Shown piece by piece: positions 1 through 6,683 of a DNA stretch of 10,744 nucleotides. The stretch covers positions 1-10,744 of the forward strand of contig NZ_CALHXD010000332.1 of assembly GCF_938040115.1 (NCBI RefSeq). The letters run 5' to 3'. The translations under genes were made by a program, and so were the position numbers. The first letter of the stretch is position 1. The number at the start of each line of letters is the position of its first letter. The notes below the pieces were generated by a model. It saw nothing but the letters and a program-made list of their open reading frames with translations. It was not told the origin of the DNA and ran no database searches. Origin of the DNA: an uncultured Campylobacter sp. (GTDB lineage Bacteria; Campylobacterota; Campylobacteria; Campylobacterales; Campylobacteraceae).

Positions 1-804
1 GTTGATAGCGACCGGCAGGCCCGCGATGTGGGTCGGATACCACTCGATATTTACTTTTACCGCGGTCGTGTCGCCGCCTAGACCTTGCGGTCCGACGCCC
101 GTTTTGCAGGCGAGCTCTAGTAGCTCCTCCTCTAGCTTGGCGTATCTAGGATCCGGGTTTTTGCTGTCTGCGGCGCGAGCGGCTGCGTATTTTGCCATTA
201 GCGCGGCTTTATCCATCGTGCCGCCTATGCCCACACCAATCACCATCGGAGGGCAGGCGTTTGGACCAGCTAGCTTAACGGTGTCTAAAAATACCTTTTT
301 CACGCCCTCTAGGCCGTCTGCTGGTACTAGCATCTTTAGAGCCGATTTGTTCTCACTACCAAAGCCCTTTGGAGCCACTTTTATATGGATTTTATCGCCC
401 TTTACTATCCTTACATTTATGACGGCAGGGGTGTTGTTCGTCGTATTTTTACGCTCAAAGATCGGGTCGTTTACGACTGATTTGCGCAGGTAGCCGCCCA
501 CGTAGCCGTCTTTTACGCCCTCGTTTATCGCGTCTTCTAAAAATCCGCCCTCGATATGCACGTCCTGTCCGATATCGACGAACACGACCGCCATGCCCGT
601 ATCTTGGCAGATCGGCGCGATGCCCTTTTGGGCTAGATCGGCATTTTGGAGTACCTTGCCTAGGATGTCTTTGCCTATCGGCGAGCTCTCGTTTTCTCTA
701 GCTTTTTCAAAAGCCGCTCTCATATCGGGCGTTACGACGTAACAGGCCTTCTTGCAAAGCTCGCTGACGGTTTTGGAGATTAATTCCGCTTGAACTACTC
801 TCAT
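1..804 (-). CDS. fumA: Class I fumarate hydratase, alpha subunit (partial, C-terminal end outside window)
   Basis: This is the N-terminal 268 residues of an iron-sulfur fumarase alpha subunit of the TtdA/FumA-FumB family, which interconverts fumarate and malate in the cytoplasm. The three Cys expected to hold the [4Fe-4S] cluster are visible: Cys66 in ICQDTG, Cys184 in PNACPP and Cys233 in ELACKTGVGPQGLGGD. The alpha subunit is usually near 280 residues, so only a few C-terminal residues are missing, and a beta subunit is expected just past the left edge. The ATG at 802-804 is chosen because a strong AGGAGG ribosome site lies 4 bases before it. L-tartrate dehydratase alpha is a close relative and cannot be fully excluded. 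The reading frame is clean and contains no AAATTT hexamer, unlike the DNA just upstream. Confidence 0.92.
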   Translation of the reverse strand, partial: MRVVQAELISKTVSELCKKACYVVTPDMRAAFEKARENESSPIGKDILGKVLQNADLAQKGIAPICQDTGMAVVFVDIGQDVHIEGGFLEDAINEGVKDGYVGGYLRKSVVNDPIFERKNTTNNTPAVINVRIVKGDKIHIKVAPKGFGSENKSALKMLVPADGLEGVKKVFLDTVKLAGPNACPPMVIGVGIGGTMDKAALMAKYAAARAADSKNPDPRYAKLEEELLELACKTGVGPQGLGGDTTAVKVNIEWYPTHIAGLPVAIN

Positions 805-1211
805 CTGTCCTCCTGTATTAAATTTGTTTTATAAATTTCAAAATATAAAATTTAATTTTTATCTCTTATTAAATTTCGCGAAGTTTATCAAAATAAGCTA
901 AAAAGTTAGATTAAATTTGTGGATTTTGAGAGAGTCTGAGAGAAAAATCGGCGCAAATTTAGCGAGGCAAATTTAACGCCAATCCTGCAAGGCTTGGCCA
1001 AACCGCGATAAATTTAGCGCACATGCGGCAAGCTAAAATTTGACGAAACGGCTTAAATTTGAGCTGATTTACGAACAAGGCGGAGTCTTTCAAATTTAGA
1101 TCGGTTAAATTTGAGAAGCCGCTTGCGCGCATAAAATTTCAAAAGCCAAATCCGCCCTCAAATTTACAATCAAATTTACGCACCGCTCGCAAAAGCAAGG
1201 CGCAAATTTAC
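805..1211. repeat. AAATTT-rich intergenic region between corC-like gene and fumarase
   Basis: No credible gene lies in these 407 bases. They hold about 16 copies of the palindromic hexamer AAATTT counted by eye, usually as (T/G)(C/T)AAATTT(G/A)(A/C)(C/G), for example in GCAAATTTAACGCC, AAAATTTGACG and TTAAATTTGAG. The fumarase promoter should lie in the AT-rich left part (about 820-900). Random DNA of this composition would hold no more than one such hexamer. Confidence 0.8.
828..833 (-). promoter_or_regulatory. Possible -10 box for the fumarase gene
   Basis: TATAAA on the minus strand, about 24 bases before the ATG, in a very AT-rich stretch (830-900) typical of Campylobacter sigma-70 promoters, which lack a strong -35. 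Several other AT-rich hexamers nearby could serve, so the exact box is uncertain. Confidence 0.3.
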
Positions 1212-2543
1212 TCAGTCCTCGTCCTCTTTTTCTTCGATTTTTCTGCGCACTTTGACGCTAGAGATGCTAGCGCCGTCCATCTTGCGCACCTCGTAGTAGC
1301 AGTTTTCGTCCTCGATCTTGTCGCCCACGACCGGCAAGCGACCGATGAGATTAAAGACGTATCCGCCGATCGTTAGCTCCTCGGTCTCGTCAGCAAAGCT
1401 TATCCCCATCAGCTCCTCGACGCTTTCAAGGTCAAAGCGCCCCTGAAACTCGTAGATATTTTCGTTGATCTTTTTGTAGTGCGGGTCGGCGTCGTCGTGC
1501 TCGTCGTTAAAGTCGCCTAGGATTTCTTCCATTATATCTTCCATCGTAAGAAGCCCCGCCGTGCCGCCGTATTCGTCCACGACGAGAGCGGCCGATATTT
1601 GCTGCTTGTTCATCATCACGAGGATTTTAGATATCGAGAGATTTTCGGGCACAATGACGAATTTTCGCACGATGCTGTCAAATTCGCGCTTTTTATTGCC
1701 CAAATCGATTTGCAAAATATCTCTGATATGAATCATGCCTAGTATCGCGTCCTTGCTACCGTCGATGTAGGGATAACGCGTGTATTTGGAGTCAAAGATC
1801 ACTTTGATATTTTCTTCGTAGCTTTTTTGCTTGTTTATGCAGACCATATCGCGGCGCGGAGTCATGATCTCTTTGGCGACCGTGTCGGAGAAGTCGACCG
1901 CATTTTTGATGATCTCGGTTTCAAAGCTATCCAAAACGCCGCCTTTTAGGCTCTCGCCCACGATGATTTTTATCTCTTCTTCGGAGTGGGCTAGCTCGCT
2001 ATCTTTGGCGGGCTTGATGCCTAAAATTTTAAGCGAAACGCCGGCTAGAAAATCAAAAGTCTTGATAAGCGGCGAGAAAACCACCCAAAATACGTGCAAT
2101 GGACGCGCGATGGCAAGGACTGCTTTTTCAGATTTTGCGATGGCGACTGACTTTGGCACTAGCTCGCCTAGCACCACGTGCATGAGCGTGATCAGCGTAA
2201 ACGCGATCGCAAACGCGACGGTGTGGACTAAAATATCATTTAGATTAAAGTATGTTTTTAGCGGCTCCTCGATCAGTCTAGCGACCGCGGGCTCGCCGAT
2301 CCAGCCAAGAGCCAGCGAGCTTAGCGTGATGCCTAGCTGCGTGGCGGAGAGGTATGTGTCGAGGTTGTTTGACATATCAAGCGCGGTTTTCGCGTTTGGT
2401 ACTTTGTCCTTAGCAAGCTCCTCTAGGCGGCTCTTACGGACTTTGACGATGGAAAATTCTGATAAGACGAAAAAAGCGTTTAGAAATACGAAGAAAAACG
2501 CGAGAGCGATCATAAAAAGCGAGTCGGCGCTACTGGGGTGCAA
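1212..2543 (-). CDS. CNNM/CBS/CorC-HlyC domain membrane protein (HlyC/CorC family transporter)
   Basis: A 443-residue inner-membrane protein of the HlyC/CorC family, whose members are linked to magnesium or cobalt export; the substrate here is inferred only. Order of domains: DUF21/CNNM membrane domain at about residues 8-180 with hydrophobic segments near 10-27, 65-82, 105-130 and 143-165; a CBS pair at about 222-342 (EIMTPRRDMV, then SAALVVDEYGGTAGLLTMEDIMEEILGD); and the C-terminal CorC_HlyC domain at about 358-436 (LTIGGYVFNLIGRLPVVGD). Length is normal for the family. The start is TTG at 2541-2543, not the later ATG at residue 11, because AAGGA sits 6 bases before the TTG. A clear TGC-TATAAT promoter lies just upstream, so it is probably transcribed alone. 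Confidence 0.92.
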   Translation of the reverse strand: MHPSSADSLFMIALAFFFVFLNAFFVLSEFSIVKVRKSRLEELAKDKVPNAKTALDMSNNLDTYLSATQLGITLSSLALGWIGEPAVARLIEEPLKTYFNLNDILVHTVAFAIAFTLITLMHVVLGELVPKSVAIAKSEKAVLAIARPLHVFWVVFSPLIKTFDFLAGVSLKILGIKPAKDSELAHSEEEIKIIVGESLKGGVLDSFETEIIKNAVDFSDTVAKEIMTPRRDMVCINKQKSYEENIKVIFDSKYTRYPYIDGSKDAILGMIHIRDILQIDLGNKKREFDSIVRKFVIVPENLSISKILVMMNKQQISAALVVDEYGGTAGLLTMEDIMEEILGDFNDEHDDADPHYKKINENIYEFQGRFDLESVEELMGISFADETEELTIGGYVFNLIGRLPVVGDKIEDENCYYEVRKMDGASISSVKVRRKIEEKEDED

Positions 2544-2578
2544 TTAAAATCCTTAAAAAATTAAAATGAAATGCGGCG

Positions 2579-2584
2579 ATTATA
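2579..2584 (-). promoter_or_regulatory. Extended -10 promoter of the CorC-like gene
   Basis: On the minus strand TTTTTTGCTATAAT gives a perfect TATAAT with the extended TGC element and an upstream T-run, the usual Campylobacter sigma-70 form. It lies about 35 bases before the TTG start. Confidence 0.75.
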
Positions 2585-2705
2585 GCAAAAAATCGGGAAT
2601 TTTAAACTGAAAGCTCATTTTTGCCGCCTCTAGCGCGAGCGAGCGCCGCGGAGGCTATTTTTGCCGCGTTTTGGCGCTTTTGGCCGCGTGCGTGCCTTGC
2701 TTTCG

Positions 2706-2731
2706 GCTTAAATTTGGGTGCAAATTTAAGC
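2706..2731. repeat. Perfect 11-bp inverted repeat with 4-base loop
   Basis: Arms GCTTAAATTTG and CAAATTTAAGC are perfect reverse complements around GGTG. Each arm carries one AAATTT hexamer. No T-run follows on either strand, so it is not a standard terminator. Confidence 0.7.
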
Positions 2732-2927
2732 TCCGCGCTAAACTTGTAATACAAATATTGCTTATATTATGCGCCGTTTGGCTCAAATTTGCGGAATTTA
2801 TTTAAATTTGAGTCCAAATTTGACGCGCCAAGACCCGCACTGCAAAAATGCTAGCAGTTAAATTTATAAAATTTAGGCCAAGCTTGCGCCGTCAAATTTG
2901 CCCGCCGAATTTATAAATGCAAAAATC

Positions 2928-3140
2928 CTAAAACTGCGGTTTGCCGCCGTTTGCCTTCGCACCGTTTACGAAGTCTATCGCTATTTTCTGGCAGGCCTTT
3001 TTGTCTTTTTTCTCAAGGCACAAAGTCTCAAGCTCGTCGCGGCTCATACCTTTGTAATCAGCCACCGTTTTAGTCGTGCCGCCCATATAAAGCCACGCAA
3101 GAAACCCCAAAATAAACAGGATAAAAATTAGTCTCGCCAC
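2928..3140 (-). CDS. Small membrane-anchored protein, 70 aa, function unknown
   Basis: I do not recognise a named family. The protein has an N-terminal hydrophobic segment (about residues 3-20, LIFILFILGFLAWLYMG) and a soluble, charged C-terminal part with two Cys (Cys41, Cys50) in CLEKKDKKAC, likely in the periplasm if the helix is an uncleaved anchor. The start is GTG at 3138-3140: AAAGGAG lies 6 bases before it, a strong ribosome site that supports a real gene. The overlapping plus-strand reading frame (2898-3131) has no such site and is taken as a shadow. It lies between two minus-strand genes with separate gaps of 385 and 185 bases, so an operon is not evident. A redox or envelope accessory role is only a guess from the Cys pair. 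Confidence 0.72.
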   Translation of the reverse strand: MARLIFILFILGFLAWLYMGGTTKTVADYKGMSRDELETLCLEKKDKKACQKIAIDFVNGAKANGGKPQF

Positions 3141-3325
3141 GCCCGCTCCTTTGCGAATTTATTTTTAATGATACAGCGGCGGGGGTTAAATTTAGCTTGA
3201 TTTTGCGCTAAATTTGACGAGATGCGGCACTCAAATTTAAAAAACAGTCTCGCGGTAAAAATCGCCGCAAAACCCGGTAAAACGATGGCCACGGCGTTGG
3301 TAAATTTTACGCCGATCTCGCTAAA

Positions 3326-3781
3326 TTATTTTACCTTCTTGCCGTTTTTATAGCTTGCGAAAATTTCGCTCGTACCGTCCTTTTTAAACGCGATCACATC
3401 ATAGTCCTCGACGATGCCGCCCTGCTCCATGCCGGGGCTTCCCAGCGGCATGCCGGGTACCGAGATGCCCACGACGTCAGAGGGTTTAGCGCTCAAAAGC
3501 GCCTTTATTTCTTCAGCCGGCACGTGCCCCTCGATAGCGTAACCTCCGACTATACCGGTGTGGCAGCTAGATAGCTCCGGCGGAACGCCGTATTTGTTTT
3601 TCGTTTCGATTATCGCGTTCGTTTTGTGTTCTACGATTTCAAAGCCGTTTTTTTTCATTATCTCGCCCCACTTTCCGCAACAACCGCAGTCCGGGCTTTT
3701 ATAAACTTCGATCGTCTCGCCTCCCAGAGCCGCTGACGCAAGCGCCATAAGTAGCGCAAATCCCAAAATAGTCTTTTTCAT
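3326..3781 (-). CDS. Secreted DUF411 family metal-binding protein
   Basis: DUF411 proteins are small periplasmic proteins linked to copper or other metal handling; the exact role is not settled. Seen here, counting from the upstream ATG at 3785-3787: signal peptide (about residues 1-23, KKTILGFALLMALASAALGG), then SPDCGCCGKW with Cys34, Cys36 and Cys37, SSCHTG with Cys75-His76, GHVP with His88, and a Met-rich turn VPGMPLGSPGME, all family hallmarks and likely metal ligands. Two ATGs are possible. AAAGG touches the upstream ATG directly but sits 6 bases before the second ATG (3779-3781), so the second is preferred and gives 151 aa. It diverges from the SbmA-like gene across 118 bases. Family assignment is firm; copper as ligand is inference. 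Confidence 0.88.
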   Translation of the reverse strand: MKKTILGFALLMALASAALGGETIEVYKSPDCGCCGKWGEIMKKNGFEIVEHKTNAIIETKNKYGVPPELSSCHTGIVGGYAIEGHVPAEEIKALLSAKPSDVVGISVPGMPLGSPGMEQGGIVEDYDVIAFKKDGTSEIFASYKNGKKVK

Positions 3782-3808
3782 TTTCATCCTTTGTAAAAAA
3801 TTCGCCGG

Positions 3809-3814
3809 ATTTTA
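3809..3814 (-). promoter_or_regulatory. Possible -10 box for the DUF411 gene
   Basis: TAAAAT on the minus strand in GTTAAAATCCGG, about 28 bases before the preferred ATG, with a spacing like that of the other promoters in this window. No clear metal-regulator operator was recognised. Confidence 0.35.
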
Positions 3815-3866
3815 ACGTAATACGCATAACAGTAATCTAACGCGCATAAATTTAGCCTGGTTTTGC

Positions 3867-3872
3867 TATACT
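3867..3872 (+). promoter_or_regulatory. Extended -10 promoter of the SbmA-like gene
   Basis: TTTTGCTATACT gives TATACT with the extended TGC element and a short T-run, about 33 bases before the ATG at 3906. AAAGG at 3895-3899 is the ribosome site. Confidence 0.65.
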
Positions 3873-3905
3873 TTGCGACTAAATCTCAAATTTAAAGGCA
3901 AATAG

Positions 3906-4979
3906 ATGTTTTCGTCGTTTTTCGCGAGCAAAAAATGGGTGCAGTGGGCGCACCTGGGCGTGATATTGATACTAGCTCTTACCTACGCGCAGGTGCAGCT
4001 AACGGTAGCGATAAACGAGTGGTACAAGGGCTTTTACGACATATTGCAAGACGTCAAAAACCACACGGTGGGGGACTTTTGGACGGAGATCGAGATTTTT
4101 GCCGCGCTAGCGTTTCCTTTCGTGCTACTAGGTACGGCTATATCGTATTTTACGCGGGTTTGGACGCTTCGGTGGCGAGAGGCGATGACCTTTAGCTACA
4201 TCGACTATTGGAAAAAGACGCCAAAAGATATCGAAGGCAGCTCGCAACGTATCCAAGAGGATATCTACCGTTTTGCTAAGATCGTCGAGGATCTGGGTAC
4301 CACGGTGGTTGATGCGGTTATGACGCTAGTGGCCTTCGTGCCCATCCTTTGGGCACTTAGCGCAAAGGTAAAAGTGCCGTTTATGGAGAACGTAGCCGGC
4401 TCGCTCGTGTGGATCGCGGTGGCTACAAGCGCAGGCGGCCTCATCATCTCGTGGTTTGTGGGTATCAAACTGCCCGGCCTTGAGTACAACAACCAAAAAG
4501 TCGAAGCCGCATTTAGAAAAGAGCTCGTCTACGCCGAGGACGACAAGCAAAACTACGGCGATACGCGCAAGCTAGAAGAGCTTTTTCAAAAGATAAGATT
4601 TAACTTCGGCAGGCTCTTTTTGCACTACGGATATTTCGACGTTTGGAAATACAGCTTTAGCCAAGCCATGATCATCGTTCCGCTCATAGCCCTAGGCCCT
4701 AGCGTGCTGACGGGCGCGATAACCCTAGGCGTGATGATGCAAGTCGTAAATGCCTTTTCTCAGGTGCGCGCTAGCTTGTCGATATTTATAAGAAACTGGA
4801 CGACCATCACCGAGCTACGCTCCATACATAAGCGTTTGAAAGAATTTGAAACCAACATCGGCTACAAGGGCACGAAAAACGAGAATAACGAGGGGCTGGG
4901 GCTTGATATATTCGCCTATTGGGCGATCACGATCGCAGCCTTTGCGATATATTTAAAGCTAATGGAATTTAGCGTGTAA
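3906..4979 (+). CDS. SbmA/BacA family peptide transporter
   Basis: A 357-residue inner-membrane protein of the SbmA/BacA family, proton-driven importers of antimicrobial and other peptides. Family signatures are clear: VAINEWYKGFYDILQD (35-50), IEGSSQRIQEDIYRFA (109-124) and GIKLPGLEYNNQKVEAAFRK (186-205) followed by ELVYAEDD (206-213); the last two closely match E. coli SbmA as I remember it. The N-terminal membrane block of E. coli SbmA (about 406 aa) is missing, as in shorter family members. After the usual end (KRLKEFE, 309-315) there is an unusual tail with one more hydrophobic segment (about 331-351), discussed in the findings. No ATP-binding domain is visible. The ATG is supported by AAAGG 7 bases upstream. 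It diverges from the DUF411 gene and has its own promoter. Confidence 0.9.
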   Translation: MFSSFFASKKWVQWAHLGVILILALTYAQVQLTVAINEWYKGFYDILQDVKNHTVGDFWTEIEIFAALAFPFVLLGTAISYFTRVWTLRWREAMTFSYIDYWKKTPKDIEGSSQRIQEDIYRFAKIVEDLGTTVVDAVMTLVAFVPILWALSAKVKVPFMENVAGSLVWIAVATSAGGLIISWFVGIKLPGLEYNNQKVEAAFRKELVYAEDDKQNYGDTRKLEELFQKIRFNFGRLFLHYGYFDVWKYSFSQAMIIVPLIALGPSVLTGAITLGVMMQVVNAFSQVRASLSIFIRNWTTITELRSIHKRLKEFETNIGYKGTKNENNEGLGLDIFAYWAITIAAFAIYLKLMEFSV

Positions 4980-5324
4980 AAACCGTCATGTTTCGTCGTC
5001 AGCTCAAATTTATCGTTTCGGACGTAAATTTGACGGTTAGCTTGGCTGTAAATTCGGCAAATTTAACGAACTCGCGGTTTTTTAAATTTGACGGCTTGCA
5101 AGCAGCGGTTAAATTTGAGCTTGCGTAGCTGCGTCCGAGCCGCTAAAATTTGCCGAATTAAGCCGAATACGCAAAACGCGAACCCGTTTAAACCCACCCA
5201 AACGGAGCTCAAATTTACGCCGTCAAATTTCAAAAACGCAAATTTACCCGCCGTTTCTTTACGAATTTGACGCCGTTAAGCCAAATTTAAACGCCTATTT
5301 ACGAATTTATAGCTGTTTTAGAGG
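4980..5324. repeat. AAATTT-rich intergenic region with long inverted repeats
   Basis: No credible gene. About 10 AAATTT hexamers are present, many as AAATTTGACGG or AAATTTAACG. A 14-bp perfect inverted repeat (AATTCGGCAAATTT at 5051-5064 against AAATTTGCCGAATT at 5146-5159) brackets about 80 bases containing further AAATTT units. A 60-codon open frame at 5088-5270 reads through these repeats and is not believed. Confidence 0.75.
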
Positions 5325-5330
5325 TATAAT
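5325..5330 (+). promoter_or_regulatory. -10 box of the M48 protease gene
   Basis: A perfect TATAAT in GAGGTATAATCGCC, 27 bases before the ATG at 5357. AAAGGA at 5345-5350, 6 bases from the ATG, is the ribosome site. Confidence 0.7.
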
Positions 5331-5356
5331 CGCCAAAATCTCGCAAAGGATGAAAG

Positions 5357-6166
5357 ATGACGATAAGGAAAATTATTTTGCTCGCCGTGTTTACCGCGAC
5401 GATGCTGACGGGCTGCTTCACCAGCTCGACTAGCGGCGGCGCGCTTGGCGAAAACAGACGCCAGATGTTTCTAGTCAGCGAACAAGAGATGAACGAAGCC
5501 GCAGCCAAAGCCTACGTGCAGACTCTTAGCGGAGCGCGTCAAAAAGGCGCGCTAAACATCGATCCCGTGATGACCAAAAGAGTGCAAGACGTCGCCAAAC
5601 GCCTGATCGCGCAGGTCGGGGCGTTTAGAGAGGATGCGCTCAAGTGGAAATGGGAAGTAAACGTAATCGACGAAAACACGATAAACGCGTGGTGTATGCC
5701 CGGCGGCCGTATCGTCGTTTATAGCGGCATCATCAAAAATCTCTCGCTCACAAACGGCGAGCTAGCCGCCGTCATGGGGCACGAGATCGCGCACGCGCTG
5801 CGTGAGCATAGCCGCGAGCAGGCCAGCACGGATATGCTCAAAAACGTCGGCATTTTCGCCGTTTCGCAGGCTGCGGGACTGGGCGATCTAGCTACCGGCG
5901 CCATAAATATGGCCGCTCAGTACACCATCTCGCTACCGTTTTCTCGCTCGCACGAGCGCGAGGCCGACCACATCGGCACGGAGCTGATGGCGCGCGCGGG
6001 CTACGATCCTAAAGAAGCAGTAAACGTCTGGGTCAAAATGTCGCAAAAAAGCGGCGGTAGCGTGCCTGAGATACTGAGCACCCACCCGTCTAGCCAAAGC
6101 CGCATCGCCGATCTACGCGAGGTCGCAGCCAAGCTCGAGCCCGTGTATCTACAAGCCAAAAAGTAA
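5357..6166 (+). CDS. M48 family lipoprotein metalloprotease (LoiP/YcaL-like)
   Basis: A 269-residue zinc endopeptidase predicted to be lipid-anchored. The N-terminus is a lipoprotein signal with lipobox LTGC (Cys20). The HExxH motif is GHEIAHALREH (His142, Glu143, His146) and the third zinc ligand is Glu202 in SHEREADHIGTELMARAGYDP. The C-terminal STHPSSQSRIADL (241-253) is the usual M48 substrate-groove motif. Related E. coli proteins (LoiP, YcaL, BepA) act in outer-membrane protein quality control; a similar role here is inferred. Length fits LoiP-type enzymes, with no TPR extension as in BepA. All catalytic residues are intact. It has its own promoter and is convergent with murI across a 517-base gap. 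Confidence 0.93.
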   Translation: MTIRKIILLAVFTATMLTGCFTSSTSGGALGENRRQMFLVSEQEMNEAAAKAYVQTLSGARQKGALNIDPVMTKRVQDVAKRLIAQVGAFREDALKWKWEVNVIDENTINAWCMPGGRIVVYSGIIKNLSLTNGELAAVMGHEIAHALREHSREQASTDMLKNVGIFAVSQAAGLGDLATGAINMAAQYTISLPFSRSHEREADHIGTELMARAGYDPKEAVNVWVKMSQKSGGSVPEILSTHPSSQSRIADLREVAAKLEPVYLQAKK

Positions 6167-6177
6167 AATTTGGCTTG
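6152..6177 (+). terminator. Hairpin across the stop codon of the M48 gene
   Basis: Arms CAAGCCAAA and TTTGGCTTG are perfect reverse complements (9 bp) around an 8-base loop that includes the TAA stop (6164-6166). The right arm contributes an AAATTT hexamer. No T-run follows directly, so termination is uncertain; it may instead protect the mRNA end. Confidence 0.35.
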
Positions 6178-6248
6178 CGTGCCGGCTCTTTAAAGCGCTT
6201 TGGGTTACTCGCTTTAGGTGGTCGCGTCGGTGTTAAGTAGATTTGTAA

Positions 6249-6288
6249 GGCGGATAGAGGAGTGCAACAAGCTCCGGTAACGTCCGCC
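6249..6288. other. Nested hairpin of unknown role
   Basis: An outer stem GGCGGA/TCCGCC (6249-6254 with 6283-6288) encloses an inner stem GGAG/CTCC (6259-6262 with 6272-6275). This is the only part of the gap that is GC-rich, structured and free of AAATTT. No T-run follows on the plus strand. It could be a terminator remnant, a small RNA element or chance. Confidence 0.35.
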
Positions 6289-6649
6289 GTATCTTAAAAA
6301 TTTAAACTATTATTTCAAATTTGCCGCCGAGTTTATGATTTGTTCCGAAAAAAGGCAAATTTATTTTTGCTTCAGTCTTTTTTTGGTCGTCAAATTTGCT
6401 GGTAATTTTATAAATTTGCGTCGAATTTGCCCGCGCATGCCGATAGTTGGCGTTAAATTTACGATCGACGTCCATGTCAAATTTGCTTTATGCGATTTTG
6501 CTTTTCGAAAAACTCCTCGTAAAAGTCGCTGCGTCTGCGAAAATTTGACGCGATCGTCTTGTTTGGCCGTACCGATTTTCGCGGCGTCGCATGGACGATT
6601 TTTTCTTTTCCGTTCTAGCCAAATTTAACGACCAGTGCCGAATTTATAG

Positions 6650-6680
6650 TATATTTACGCCGTTAAACGCCGTAAATATA
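6650..6680. terminator. 31-base palindrome just after the murI stop
   Basis: Arms TATATTTACG (6650-6659) and CGTAAATATA (6671-6680) are perfect reverse complements. Inside, after one C-C mismatch, CGTT/AACG continues the pairing around a single central A at 6665. It begins 3 bases past the murI stop, between two convergent genes, so a bidirectional terminator is the simplest reading. It lacks a G/C-rich stem and a T-run, so a protein-binding operator is the alternative. Confidence 0.45.
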
Positions 6681-6683
6681 TCG

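Larger units (their letters stand above)
2544..2927. repeat. AAATTT-rich intergenic region
   Basis: Beyond the promoter at 2579-2584 no gene is visible in these 384 bases. About 8 AAATTT hexamers lie in the right half (2708-2900). Some are arranged as inverted pairs: CTCAAATTT at 2782-2790 facing AAATTTGAG at 2804-2812, and a tighter hairpin at 2706-2731. The left part (2620-2705) is GC-rich with GCG/CGC runs and holds nothing recognised. Confidence 0.75.
6167..6683. repeat. 517-base intergenic region between convergent M48 and murI genes
   Basis: No credible gene. The left part (6178-6300) is moderately GC-rich with the palindrome AAAGCGCTTT at 6192-6201 and a nested hairpin at 6249-6288. 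The right part (6310-6640) holds about 8 AAATTT hexamers. A 97-codon plus-strand frame at 6335-6628 reads through these repeats, giving repeated VKFA/VKFT peptides, and has no ribosome site, so it is not called. A 31-base palindrome closes the region at 6650-6680. Confidence 0.7.

Noticed and set aside
2..493. Plus-strand open frame of 163 codons
   Set aside because: It lies opposite the well-supported fumarase alpha gene, has no recognisable domain and no ribosome site.
805..1211. CRISPR array, because of the many short repeats
   Set aside because: Repeats are 6-10 bases at irregular spacing, without constant-length repeats and unique spacers, and no cas gene is nearby.
1831..2547. Plus-strand open frame of 238 codons
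   Set aside because: Mirror of the CorC-like gene, whose domains, ribosome site and promoter are all on the minus strand.
5088..5270. Plus-strand open frame of 60 codons in the SbmA-M48 gap
   Set aside because: It reads through AAATTT repeats, has no ribosome site and its composition follows the repeats.
6586..6610. Short hairpin CGTC-GCATG-GACG followed by a T-rich run as a terminator
   Set aside because: The stem is only 4 bp; with no gene close upstream on the plus strand it is likely chance.
6335..6628. Plus-strand open frame of 97 codons in the M48-murI gap
   Set aside because: Repeated VKFA/VKFT peptides come from AAATTT words; no ribosome site and no domain.
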